Assembly: GCA_031081585.1 (NCBI GenBank)
Contig: JAVHLY010000025.1
Coordinates: 1 to 43,577, forward strand
Direction of reading: 5' to 3'
DNA from: Armatimonadota bacterium
GTDB lineage: Bacteria > Sysuimicrobiota > Sysuimicrobiia > Sysuimicrobiales > Humicultoraceae
DNA: 43,577 nt
The first letter of the stretch is position 1, and every line of letters starts with the position of its first letter. Below the pieces are notes generated by a model. The model did not search any database, had not been told where the DNA came from, and saw only the letters and a program-made list of their open reading frames with translations. The translations under genes and the position numbers were made by a program. Below are positions 30,850 through 38,014 of the stretch, piece by piece.

Positions 30850-31566
30850 CTACCGCACCGCCAGGAGCGCTGGCAGGGCGCCCTCCGCTTCGAGGAGCTG
30901 TCGCTTCAGGGCCACGCCCCCGTCCAGCGAGTAACCGCCCAGCGCCCCGTCACTGCGGATGACGCGGTGACAGGGGATGAGCAGCGGCAGCGGGTTGCGG
31001 GCGCACGCCATCCCCACCGCCCGCGCCGCGCCCGGTTTGCCGAGCGCCCGCGCCAGCTGCCCGTAGGTCCGCACCTGTCCCGGCGGGATGCGCCGCAGCG
31101 CCTGGAGGACCGCGCGCTCGAAGCGCGGCACCCGCGACAGGTCGACGCGGCCGCGGTAGGGGACGCGGTCGCGGATGGCCCGCGTCACCTCCGCCCGCAG
31201 CTCCGCGGGCGGGGCGGCGTCGAGGACCGGCCGGGCGCCCAGGTACCGTTCAGCGTCCTGCTCGAAGGCGGCCGGGGAGGCGGCCCGGGAGACCAGGACC
31301 GGCCCGGCGGGCCCGTAGGCCACGTAGACCGGGCCGAAGGGGGCCTCCACCGTGAAGTAGCGGTAGCGGACGGTCTCTGCGGCCGGGACGCGTGTCGCGT
31401 CCTGTCGGTGGCGCAGGACGAACTCCTCCAGGTCTGCGTCGGTGAGCCGGGTTAGCGCGGCCACCGGCTTCCCCCGCAGGGTGATGATCACCGCCTCGCC
31501 CCGCGCCACCTCGCGCAGCAGCGCGTTCGTCCGGGCCTTCAGCTCCACCGTGTTCACCACGCGCAT
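30850..31566 (-). CDS. Phd-like antitoxin domain fused to O6-alkylguanine-DNA alkyltransferase, 238 aa
   Basis: Residues 1-42 (VNTVELKARTNALLREVARGEAVIITLRGKPVAAL) are a Phd/YefM antitoxin DNA-binding domain. From about 68 on the protein is an Ogt/MGMT repair enzyme: an N-terminal ribonuclease-H-like part, then RFERAVLQALRRIPPGQVRTYGQLA, RAVGMACARNPLPLLIPCHRV with acceptor Cys199, and GGYSLDGGVALKRQLLEAE. The enzyme transfers alkyl groups from O6-alkylguanine to the Cys irreversibly. No toxin gene is adjacent. The fusion might let the Phd domain bind its own promoter, with alkylation altering binding as in Ada; that is inference. The ribosome site GGAGGGACGG precedes the ATG. Confidence 0.85.
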   Translation of the reverse strand: MRVVNTVELKARTNALLREVARGEAVIITLRGKPVAALTRLTDADLEEFVLRHRQDATRVPAAETVRYRYFTVEAPFGPVYVAYGPAGPVLVSRAASPAAFEQDAERYLGARPVLDAAPPAELRAEVTRAIRDRVPYRGRVDLSRVPRFERAVLQALRRIPPGQVRTYGQLARALGKPGAARAVGMACARNPLPLLIPCHRVIRSDGALGGYSLDGGVALKRQLLEAEGALPALLAVR

Positions 31567-31607
31567 CGTCGCCGTCCCTCCCGCCCCGAGCGCCCCTGGT
31601 CAGGATA

Positions 31608-31635
31608 TAGACAGAAAAAAGACCATGATTATAGT
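31608..31635 (+). promoter_or_regulatory. Sigma-70-type promoter of the pterin dehydratase gene
   Basis: TAGACA at 31608-31613 and TATAGT at 31630-31635 are separated by 16 bases, each one mismatch from consensus, in a conspicuously AT-rich patch. On the opposite strand the same patch reads TATAAT and may serve the divergent Phd-Ogt gene. Confidence 0.5.
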
Positions 31636-31717
31636 CTTGTACTACGCCGCCGGCTGCCTCGTTCCTGCTGCCTTCCCCACCGGGGCCCGGTCGAGGCTAC
31701 CGGAAGGAGGGGTCCGG

Positions 31718-32080
31718 ATGACGACACTGGCCGACCGCCGCTGTGTTCCCTGCGAGGGCGGGGTCCCACCGCTGGAGCGCGCCCAAGCGGAAGCCCTCGC
31801 CCCTCAGGTCCCCGCGTGGGCCCTCAGCGACGACGCCCGCACCCTGAGCCGCACCTTCCGGTTCCGACGCTTCCTCGACGGGATCGCCTTCGTGAACCGG
31901 GTGGCGGCGCTGGCCGAGGAGGAGAACCACCACCCGGACATCACCATCCGCTACCGCCGCGTGACCTTCACCCTGACGACCCACGCCATCGGCGGACTGT
32001 CGGAAAACGACTTCATCATGGCGGCCAAGATCGACCGGCTGTGGGCGGAAACCCAGGAGGCCCAGGGCGCACAGGGATGA
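31718..32080 (+). CDS. Pterin-4a-carbinolamine dehydratase family protein, 120 aa
   Basis: The protein has the PCD/DCoH fold signature: WALSDDARTLSRTFRFRRFLDGIAFVNRVAALAEEENHHPDITIRYRRV-type sequence with the catalytic pair His71-His72 followed by Pro73, and the third His in TTHAIGGLSENDF. The reaction dehydrates 4a-hydroxytetrahydropterin during recycling after aromatic amino-acid hydroxylation; no hydroxylase is nearby, and many bacterial members have other or unknown roles. A short Cys-containing N-terminus (RRCVPCEGGVPPL) is common in this family. The ribosome site GGAAGGAGGGG precedes ATG 31718. Confidence 0.9.
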   Translation: MTTLADRRCVPCEGGVPPLERAQAEALAPQVPAWALSDDARTLSRTFRFRRFLDGIAFVNRVAALAEEENHHPDITIRYRRVTFTLTTHAIGGLSENDFIMAAKIDRLWAETQEAQGAQG

Positions 32081-32126
32081 GAGCCGCCTCGAGCTGGATC
32101 CGGGAAGAGGTCCGCCGGCGCTGGGC

Positions 32127-32318
32127 CTAAGACTCGAGGAGCGCGGCCAGCCTGAACCAGCGGCCCAGGACCGTCAGGCCGGTGGCGACGCTCGCCAGGA
32201 CCAGGGCGATGAGGCTGGCAAACGCCAGCGGGAGGAGGACCAGCTTCGCGCGCTGCTCCCGGTAACTCCGCCAGATCAGGACGCTCGCGAGATGGAAGGC
32301 GGCGGGGCGGTCGGTCAC
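32127..32318 (-). CDS. Small membrane protein next to the ABC ATPase, 63 aa
   Basis: A basic amphipathic N-terminus with LIWRSYREQRAKL is followed by one long hydrophobic segment (LVLLPLAFASLIALVLASVATGLTVLG, about 26-52) and a short tail. The N-terminal pattern resembles the start of ABC-2 exporter permeases, so it may be the first helix of a truncated permease or a genuine small partner. Its start overlaps the stop of the ABC ATPase reading frame by 4 bases. No further permease sequence follows downstream. Confidence 0.5.
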   Translation of the reverse strand: MTDRPAAFHLASVLIWRSYREQRAKLVLLPLAFASLIALVLASVATGLTVLGRWFRLAALLES

Positions 32319-33218
32319 GGCGGCGGCGCGTCTCGTGCTCCGAAGTAGACGGCTTCCAGGGGACTGCCGACCTCCGTGACCTCCTGCACCTCCAATCCCG
32401 CCTCCACCATCGCCTGCACGATCCGGCCCACGTGATGGCTACGCGTGATCTCGACGATCCACCGCGGTCCCTCCTGGACCGGGGAGTATCCGAGTGCGGC
32501 GAACACCGGTCGGGGATCGCCGCCGACGCGCAGGGCCACTCGCCATCGGGTCGCGAACTGCCGGCGCAACGCCTCGACCGTCCCGCGCGCGGCCACGCGC
32601 CCTGCGGCCAGCACGATGACCTCTTCGGCCAGCTCCGAGGCCTCGTAGAGGTTGTGCGTGGAGTACACGACGATGCGCTGGTCGCGGGCGAACTGCTTGA
32701 GGAGGTCGCGCACCGCGCGCGCCGACTCCGGATCGAGACCCATGGTGGGCTCGTCCAGCAGGAAGACCTGAGGGTCTGCCAGCATGGCACGTGCAATGGC
32801 GACCCGCTGGGCCTGTCCGCGGCTCAACCGGCCGGCCGGCGTGCGCCCGGAGCGACCTGATCCCCATGCGGTCCAGCGCGCCCTCGATCCGGATGTGGCG
32901 GTCCCGCGGGGCGAGGCCGAGGACACGAGCCCAGAACTCGAGATTCTCCGACACTGTCAGGGCGGGATGAAGACCAGCGCGATGGGGGAGATACGCCACG
33001 CGCCGCTTGATCGCCGGCTGGGCCTGCACGTCCTCGCCCAACACCACCACTCGCCCGGCACGTGGAGGCAGGATCCCCGCCACCACGCGGAAGAGCGTCG
33101 TCTTCCCTGCCCCGTTCGGTCCCGGGATGACGTGAAAGCCGGCGGGGATGGCCAGCGTGATCTCGTGCAGCACCGACGGACCATCGTAGCCCGCGGAGAG
33201 CTCAGAGATCTCCACCAT
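32315..33218 (-). pseudogene. ABC exporter ATP-binding protein, frameshifted
   Basis: The N-terminal half (start 33218) reads MVEISELSAGYDGPSVLHEI with Walker A GPNGAGKTTLFRVVAG, Q-loop region RRVAYLPHRAGLHPALTVSENLEFWARVLGL and then GALDRMGIR. At about 32840-32855 the frame is lost. The continuation is one frame over: TPAGRLSRGQAQRVAIARAMLADPQVFLLDEPTMGLDPE (signature, Walker B, D-loop), STHNLYEASELAEEV (switch His) and a C-terminal region ending GARDAPPP. All motifs survive, so a one-base sequencing error is as likely as a recent mutation. Joined, the protein would be about 300 aa, normal for the family. Confidence 0.7.
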
Positions 33219-33449
33219 GCCCCAGCCGCGGTCGGCAGCCTCCTGTCACCGCTCCACGATGAGCAACGACCCTCAGATGGACACCTTCGACAGCCTGCGC
33301 TCACCTCCTCGTGGTTCCCTGTGCACGGCGATTGGTCTCATCAGGTCGATTCGCCGCGGGCGGGAGTCCCCGTCATTCTCCCCAGCACGGGCGGCCGAGA
33401 CCCTGAAGTGACGCGGGTTGCCTCCTCCCGTTTTCCAGGGCGGAACCCG

Positions 33450-33671
33450 CTAGCGCCTCCTCCGGCTCCTGCCCGCCGCCCGCCGCCTGCTCGACCGCTT
33501 CGGCGGGCGTGGGACCTTTGCTCCTTTCTCCCTGGCCTCAGCCAAACCGATGGCGATGGCCTGCCGGCGGCTCTTCACCTTCCGGCCGCTCCCGCTGCGG
33601 AGCCGTCCGCGCTTGTATTTGCGCATTGTCTCTTCCACAGCCTGCTGGGCTTTCGGCCCGTACCGTGCCAT
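33450..33671 (-). CDS. DUF6496 family small basic protein, 73 aa
   Basis: ATG 33671 lies just after GGAGG and gives the family start MARYGPKAQQAVEETMRKYK. The core GRKVKSRRQAIAIGLAEAREKGAKVP is characteristic of DUF6496 proteins, which are very small, Lys/Arg-rich and presumed nucleic-acid-associated. The C-terminal 18 residues here are almost all Arg/Ser/Pro. No function is established. It lies alone between a GGDEF gene and the broken ABC ATPase, with 231 bases of featureless DNA before the latter. Confidence 0.75.
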   Translation of the reverse strand: MARYGPKAQQAVEETMRKYKRGRLRSGSGRKVKSRRQAIAIGLAEAREKGAKVPRPPKRSSRRRAAGRSRRRR

Positions 33672-33759
33672 GGCATCCTCCATTGTTCCGTCGTGACTCC
33701 CGAGGACGTTTTCCCCCTGACTGCGAGGCGTCGCCTTCAGCAGGCACGTAGGCGCATGA

Positions 33760-34896
33760 CTACGATCCCGGAGCAGACTCGACAGGTAGCGCACCGTCAA
33801 ATCCAGGGCGCTGGCGCGGTCCGTCCTTCTCGGCCGCGGCCTGGAGGAGGTCCATGAACACCACCTGGTTCTTCTCCGCGGCTTTGGCCCGCAGCAGCGC
33901 CCTGTCCGCCGCCTCGAAGAGCAGGTCCGCCGCGACGACGCCGTGCTCTCTCCAGCAGTAGGTGGAGACGCCCAGGCTGACGGTGAAGGTGAAGCTCTCC
34001 TCGCCGGTGGGGATCTCCATCTCCTCGATGGTCCGGCGCAGCCACTCCGCCAGCTCCAGGGCCATCTCCCGCCCCACCTCGGGCATGAGCCACACGAACT
34101 CCTCGCCCCCGTAACGGCCCACCACGTCCCGCTCGCGGCGGCGCTCGAGGATGGTCTTGGCCACCTGGGCCAGCACCTCGTCGCCGACGCGGTGGCCATA
34201 CCGGTCGTTGATCCCCTTGAACCCGTCGATGTCCAGGACCACGCAGGAGAGCGGGTGGTGGCGCTGACGGGCCCGCTCCGCCTCCAGGTAGAGCCCCTCC
34301 TCGAGGGCGCGGCGGTTGCGCAGCGTCGTGAGCGGGTCGGAGACGGCGATCTCCTCCAGGAAGCGCACGCGCTGGCGCAGCCCCTCCTCCCGGCTGCGCT
34401 GCCGCACCATGGCGTGCACCCGGGCCACCAGGCGGGGCAGGATGAACGGCTTCACCAGGTAGTGGGCGGCGCCGTGCTCCAGGGCCTGGACTTCGGTGTT
34501 GGGGTCGTCGTCGGCGCCCAGGAAGAGGACGGGGGCGGCGTGGGTGGCGGCCTCCTCGCGCAGCCGTTCCAGCACCGCGAATCCCTCCCCGTCGGGGAGA
34601 GTGCTGTCCAGGATCACGAGGTCGGGAGGAGCGGCGCGCGCCGCCGCCAGCCCCTCGGCCGCCGACGGAGCGGCCTCGACGACGGCGCCCAACGGCTCCA
34701 GCGCGCGCCTGGCCGCCGTCCGCACCCAGGGGTCGTCGTCGATCACCAGCACGCGGGCGGGGCGCATCCCCATCTGGAGCGGGGCCCGGCGCGTCGGGAC
34801 CGTCTCCCGGGGACCGGCCGTAGACTGGTGCAACGCGGGCGGCACCGGTTCCATCCTCCCGGCGCCCCTCAGGGGCAGCCTACGAGATATGCCCAC
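33760..34896 (-). CDS. Response regulator-diguanylate cyclase (REC-GGDEF), 378 aa
   Basis: After a loose N-terminus (1-45), a receiver domain (about 46-165) has the acidic pocket IDDD, phospho-acceptor Asp97 in LVILDST and Lys149 in YLVKPF. A GGDEF domain follows: DPLTTLRNRRALEEGL, LDIDGFKGINDRYGH with metal-binding Asp, and active site GGEEF at 263-267. RERD at 254-257, five residues before it, is an intact inhibitory I-site. It should make cyclic di-GMP from GTP under control of a histidine kinase that is not in the window. The start is uncertain: codons corresponding to Met15 or Met43 are plausible alternatives. Confidence 0.9.
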   Translation of the reverse strand: MGISRRLPLRGAGRMEPVPPALHQSTAGPRETVPTRRAPLQMGMRPARVLVIDDDPWVRTAARRALEPLGAVVEAAPSAAEGLAAARAAPPDLVILDSTLPDGEGFAVLERLREEAATHAAPVLFLGADDDPNTEVQALEHGAAHYLVKPFILPRLVARVHAMVRQRSREEGLRQRVRFLEEIAVSDPLTTLRNRRALEEGLYLEAERARQRHHPLSCVVLDIDGFKGINDRYGHRVGDEVLAQVAKTILERRRERDVVGRYGGEEFVWLMPEVGREMALELAEWLRRTIEEMEIPTGEESFTFTVSLGVSTYCWREHGVVAADLLFEAADRALLRAKAAEKNQVVFMDLLQAAAEKDGPRQRPGFDGALPVESAPGS

Positions 34897-34923
34897 CGGG
34901 GGGATGGTGCAGACCGGGAAGCG

Positions 34924-35389
34924 CTAGCGGACGGCGTTGGCCGATCCCCCACCTCCGGACCTTGCCGGCTGCTCCGGCTGGGCCGGCGGCACGTACTCTC
35001 CGCCCCCGAGCTCCGGGGCAAACCGCACCCGGACCCCGCTGCGGCTGCCCTGGCCGGTGGCCAGCACCCGGTTGCGGTGGAGGATGACGAAGCGGACCTG
35101 CCGCACCTCCTGGAGGTAGCGCATGATGGCCGCCGTGGCGAATGCCGCCTCGGTGTACAGCAGTTCCTGGTTGAAGGCTAGCTCGTGCGTGGCCCGGTAG
35201 GTCGGCGACTCCCAGCGGAGGGTGATCAGCGCACCGCCGTAGGCGGCAGCGACGTGGGTCACGGTGCCCGGGCCCAGGATGTTCTCGGCCAGGTTGCGGG
35301 CGGCCTCGGCGAGCCCCCGCCCTCACCCGGGCGGGCGGCGCCCGCCACCAGGACCAACGTCAGGAGCGCCATGGTTGCCAGCCGCATCG
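34924..35389 (-). pseudogene. Small secreted protein with a frameshift after the signal peptide
   Basis: ATG 35389 follows GGAGG by 7 bases and encodes MRLATMALLTLVLVAGAARPGEG, a signal peptide. The sequence then goes out of frame in a G/C run near 35310-35325. The adjacent frame continues AEAARNLAENILGPGTV, then VAAAYGGALITLRWESPTYRATHELAFNQELLYTEAAFATAAIMRYLQEVRQVRFVILHRNRVLATGQG, ending in a Gly/Ser/Pro tail. The joined product, about 155 aa, would be a periplasmic alpha/beta protein I cannot name. Translation from GTG 35262 alone would lack the signal peptide. Confidence 0.5.
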
Positions 35390-35548
35390 CCATGCCTCCG
35401 GGTCTGCCGTTGGAGGCACTGTACCCCGGAGGCCGCCGGGGAGGCGTTGCCGCAGGCTACGGCCGCGGTGTGACGCTGTCCACACCCACCGAGCGCTGTG
35501 CGCCGGATCACACCGGCGGGCGGCACCGGCCGGGGACGCGGGTCGGGC

Positions 35549-36529
35549 CTAGTCGGCTGCGGCGCGGGCGCGCAGCAGGTCGGCGACCGCCGTGTGTCCC
35601 CGGGCGTCCGCGACCTCCACGGGGGTGGCGCCATCGGCGCGCCGCACGTGCACATCCGCGCCGGCGGACAGGAGCCGACCGGCCACCGCCGCGTCACCCT
35701 CGTGCGCCGCCAGGTGCAGGGGCGTGTTGCCCCGGGCATCTCGGGCGTTCGGGTCGGCGCTGCGCCCGAGCAGGAGGTCGACCACGGCGGTCCGGCGGTC
35801 GCTCCGCCACCCGGCGATCGCCGCATGGAGGGCCGTGTTGGCCTGGGCGTTCCGCGAGCGGGCGTCCAGGTCCGCTCCGCGGTCCAGCAGCATCGCCACC
35901 GCCTCGGCCTGTCCGGCGTGCGCCGCGATGTGCAGAGCGCTCCACCCGTCGCCGTTGTAGGCGTGGACGAGAGCGGGGGCCTGGTCGAGGACCTGCGCCA
36001 GACGGTCGCCGAGGCCGTCCCAGGCCGCGGTCATCAGCCGGTCGAGCGGGATGCCCTGGAGGGCTCGCAGGTACTGGATCTGCCCGGTGTGGTAGGCATC
36101 GTGGGTGAACGCGTTCAGCAAGCGGCGGGCCACCGGGGTGGGGCCTGAAGACTGGCGGTAGGCCTGGACGGCCCGCTGCACCCCGTCCTCCCCCAGTGCC
36201 TCCAGGAGCCGGCCGAACGCCTCGTAGAGCTCCTGGAGGGCGCGCACGTCCGCCTCCCAGGCTGCCTGGTCGCCTGAGACCTCCGCCCAGTCCTCGGCCG
36301 TCATCCGCTCGTAGTCGGGCGGGTCCCCCTCCAGCGCCCGCAGCACGCCGCGCTTCCAGTGGATGACGTGGCGCACGATCTGCCAGATGGAGTGACGCTC
36401 CGGCGCCGGCTTCCAGGCGGCCTGGGCCGCGGTGAGGCCGTGCACGGCGGTGGCAAGCGGCGGGTGCCAGCCCTCGCGGGCGAAGGTCTCGTCGAGCTGC
36501 ACCCGCAGGAGTCCGCGGACCGTGAGCAT
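35549..36529 (-). CDS. DinB-like domain fused to ankyrin repeats, 326 aa
   Basis: The N-terminal half (about 1-175) is a DinB/YfiT four-helix bundle with its metal-binding His set: HSIWQIVRHVIHWKRGVLRAL and NAFTHDAYHTGQIQYLRAL. The C-terminal half (about 176-326) has four ankyrin repeats (GWSALHIAAHAGQAEAVAMLLDRGADLDAR, NTPLHLAAHEGDAAVAGRLLSAGADVHVR and similar). DinB proteins include thiol transferases and hydrolases; ankyrin repeats bind proteins. The combination suggests an enzyme recruited to a protein partner, but neither substrate nor partner is evident. It is an isolated gene with GGGAGAG before its ATG. Confidence 0.85.
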   Translation of the reverse strand: MLTVRGLLRVQLDETFAREGWHPPLATAVHGLTAAQAAWKPAPERHSIWQIVRHVIHWKRGVLRALEGDPPDYERMTAEDWAEVSGDQAAWEADVRALQELYEAFGRLLEALGEDGVQRAVQAYRQSSGPTPVARRLLNAFTHDAYHTGQIQYLRALQGIPLDRLMTAAWDGLGDRLAQVLDQAPALVHAYNGDGWSALHIAAHAGQAEAVAMLLDRGADLDARSRNAQANTALHAAIAGWRSDRRTAVVDLLLGRSADPNARDARGNTPLHLAAHEGDAAVAGRLLSAGADVHVRRADGATPVEVADARGHTAVADLLRARAAAD

Positions 36530-36613
36530 GGGGCTCTCCCTTCCCGACCCGTCCGGTCGGTGGCGTGGCTGCCCATCCAGGCGATGGCTCTATCCTACCC
36601 CCTCCGCTGAACC

Positions 36614-36889
36614 TTGACCTGCCCGTCACCGGGCGGGAACACATATGCAGGAGTGTGCATAGTCCCCCTGACCTATGCCACGCTGGAGCTGGGGCTCGCC
36701 CCCGGGCCGGCCTTCACCTGCCTGCGGGGCGCGGGCGGCACCTGCGTCCCGACGATGCTCATGGCGCGGCGGATCATCGGCGGACGGGCCACGGCGCTCT
36801 ACGTCGGCCCCTGGGTCGCCTTCGCCATCGGCGCGGGAGTACTCTTCCAAACGCGCTTTCACGGCCTCGACCGGCCCTCACCCCGATGA
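36614..36889 (+). pseudogene. Permease fragment (UPF0718/ArsP-like C-terminus)
   Basis: An open frame of about 91 codons with a doubtful TTG start. Residues about 18-80 (VPLTYATLELGLAPGPAFTCLRGAGGTCVPTMLMARRIIGGRATALYVGPWVAFAIGAGVLF) resemble the last two-helix unit of COG0701-type permeases, where GPA.S....L....G.R...LY is conserved. The N-terminal helices are absent, so this is a remnant or an unusual half-size protein. Its stop overlaps the ATG of the alcohol dehydrogenase (ATGA). Confidence 0.4.
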
Positions 36890-37845
36890 GGGCGATGGTG
36901 CTTGTCCGCTTCCGCCAGCCTCTCCGGCTCGTGCAGCGGCGCCGGCCGGTCCCGCGGGGCGAGCAGGTCCTGGTCCGGGTGCTCGCCACCGGCGTGTGCC
37001 ACAGCGACGTGCACATCGCCGATGGCGCCTTCGGCGGCATCCGGCTGCCCCTCGTCCTGGGGCACGAGGTGGCCGGAGAGGCCCCGGAGATGGGCCCTGT
37101 CCTGGTCTACGCCGCCTGGGGGTGCGGCACGTGCGCCTGGTGCCGGCGGGGCGAGGAGCAGCTGTGCCCCGACGCGGTCGAGGCGGGCTGGGGCGCCGAC
37201 GGCGGTTACGCCGAGTGGATGGTGGTGCCGTCCCGACGGTACCTGATTCCGCTGGGCAACCTCGACCCGGTACGCGCCGCACCGCTGGCCGACGCCGGCC
37301 TCACCCCCTACCGCGCCGTACGGCGCGCCCTGCCCTGGCTCACCGAGCACGACACGGCCCTGGTGATCGGCATCGGCGGCCTCGGCCAGTTCGCCCTGCA
37401 GTACCTGAGGGTGATGGCGCGGGTGCGGGTCGTGGCCGTCGACCGCGACCCTGCCAAGCTCCGGCGGGCCGCGGAGCTGGGCGCCGACGAGGCGCGGCGG
37501 CCCGATGAGGCGGCCTCGATGCCGCAGGCGCGTGCGGTCTTCGACTTCGTCGGGACGCGCCGCACCCTGGCCCTGGCGGCCGCAGCGGTCCAGCCGGGCG
37601 GGATCATCGTCCAGGTGGGCGCAGGCGGCGGGCGCATCACCGTCGGCTTCGACACGCTCCCGCCCGAGGTCCACGCCACGACGTCGGTCTGGGGGTCCCT
37701 GGAGGAGCTGCGTACGGTCGTCGACCTGGCCCGGCGGGGGGCCGTGACCTGGCACGTAGAGCCGATGCCGCTGGCGGAGGCCAACCAGGCGCTCCGTCGC
37801 GTCCGTCAGGGCAGGGTGCTGGGCCGTCTCGTCCTGGTGCCGTGA
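36886..37845 (+). CDS. Zinc-dependent alcohol dehydrogenase, shortened, 319 aa
   Basis: MDR-family enzyme with catalytic zinc ligands Cys38 (ATGVCHSD) and His60-Glu61 (LGHE), all four structural-zinc Cys (80, 83, 86 and 94 in CGTCAWCRRGEEQLC) and the NAD-binding motif GIGGLGQFALQYL. Between GHEVAGE and VLVYAAWGCG about 15-20 residues are missing that normally contain VG.GV....GDRV, including the strand that orders the domain. The deletion is in frame. The enzyme may therefore be unstable or altered. It is fused translationally (ATGA) to the permease remnant, which looks like a rearrangement junction. Confidence 0.8.
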   Translation: MRAMVLVRFRQPLRLVQRRRPVPRGEQVLVRVLATGVCHSDVHIADGAFGGIRLPLVLGHEVAGEAPEMGPVLVYAAWGCGTCAWCRRGEEQLCPDAVEAGWGADGGYAEWMVVPSRRYLIPLGNLDPVRAAPLADAGLTPYRAVRRALPWLTEHDTALVIGIGGLGQFALQYLRVMARVRVVAVDRDPAKLRRAAELGADEARRPDEAASMPQARAVFDFVGTRRTLALAAAAVQPGGIIVQVGAGGGRITVGFDTLPPEVHATTSVWGSLEELRTVVDLARRGAVTWHVEPMPLAEANQALRRVRQGRVLGRLVLVP

Positions 37846-38014
37846 GTGCCGCAGGCGGCGGCCGCCGCCCCCGGCGTGCGGAATCCTGACGCAGCACGAG
37901 CTCGGCAGTGTCGCAACGGTCCTGCGCAGGAGGCCGGGCAAGACTCACGGAAGGGAGGAGGATGACTGCAGGCAGCGGGGCATGTGGCGCCTGTGACCCG
38001 AGGGAGGCCGGTCG

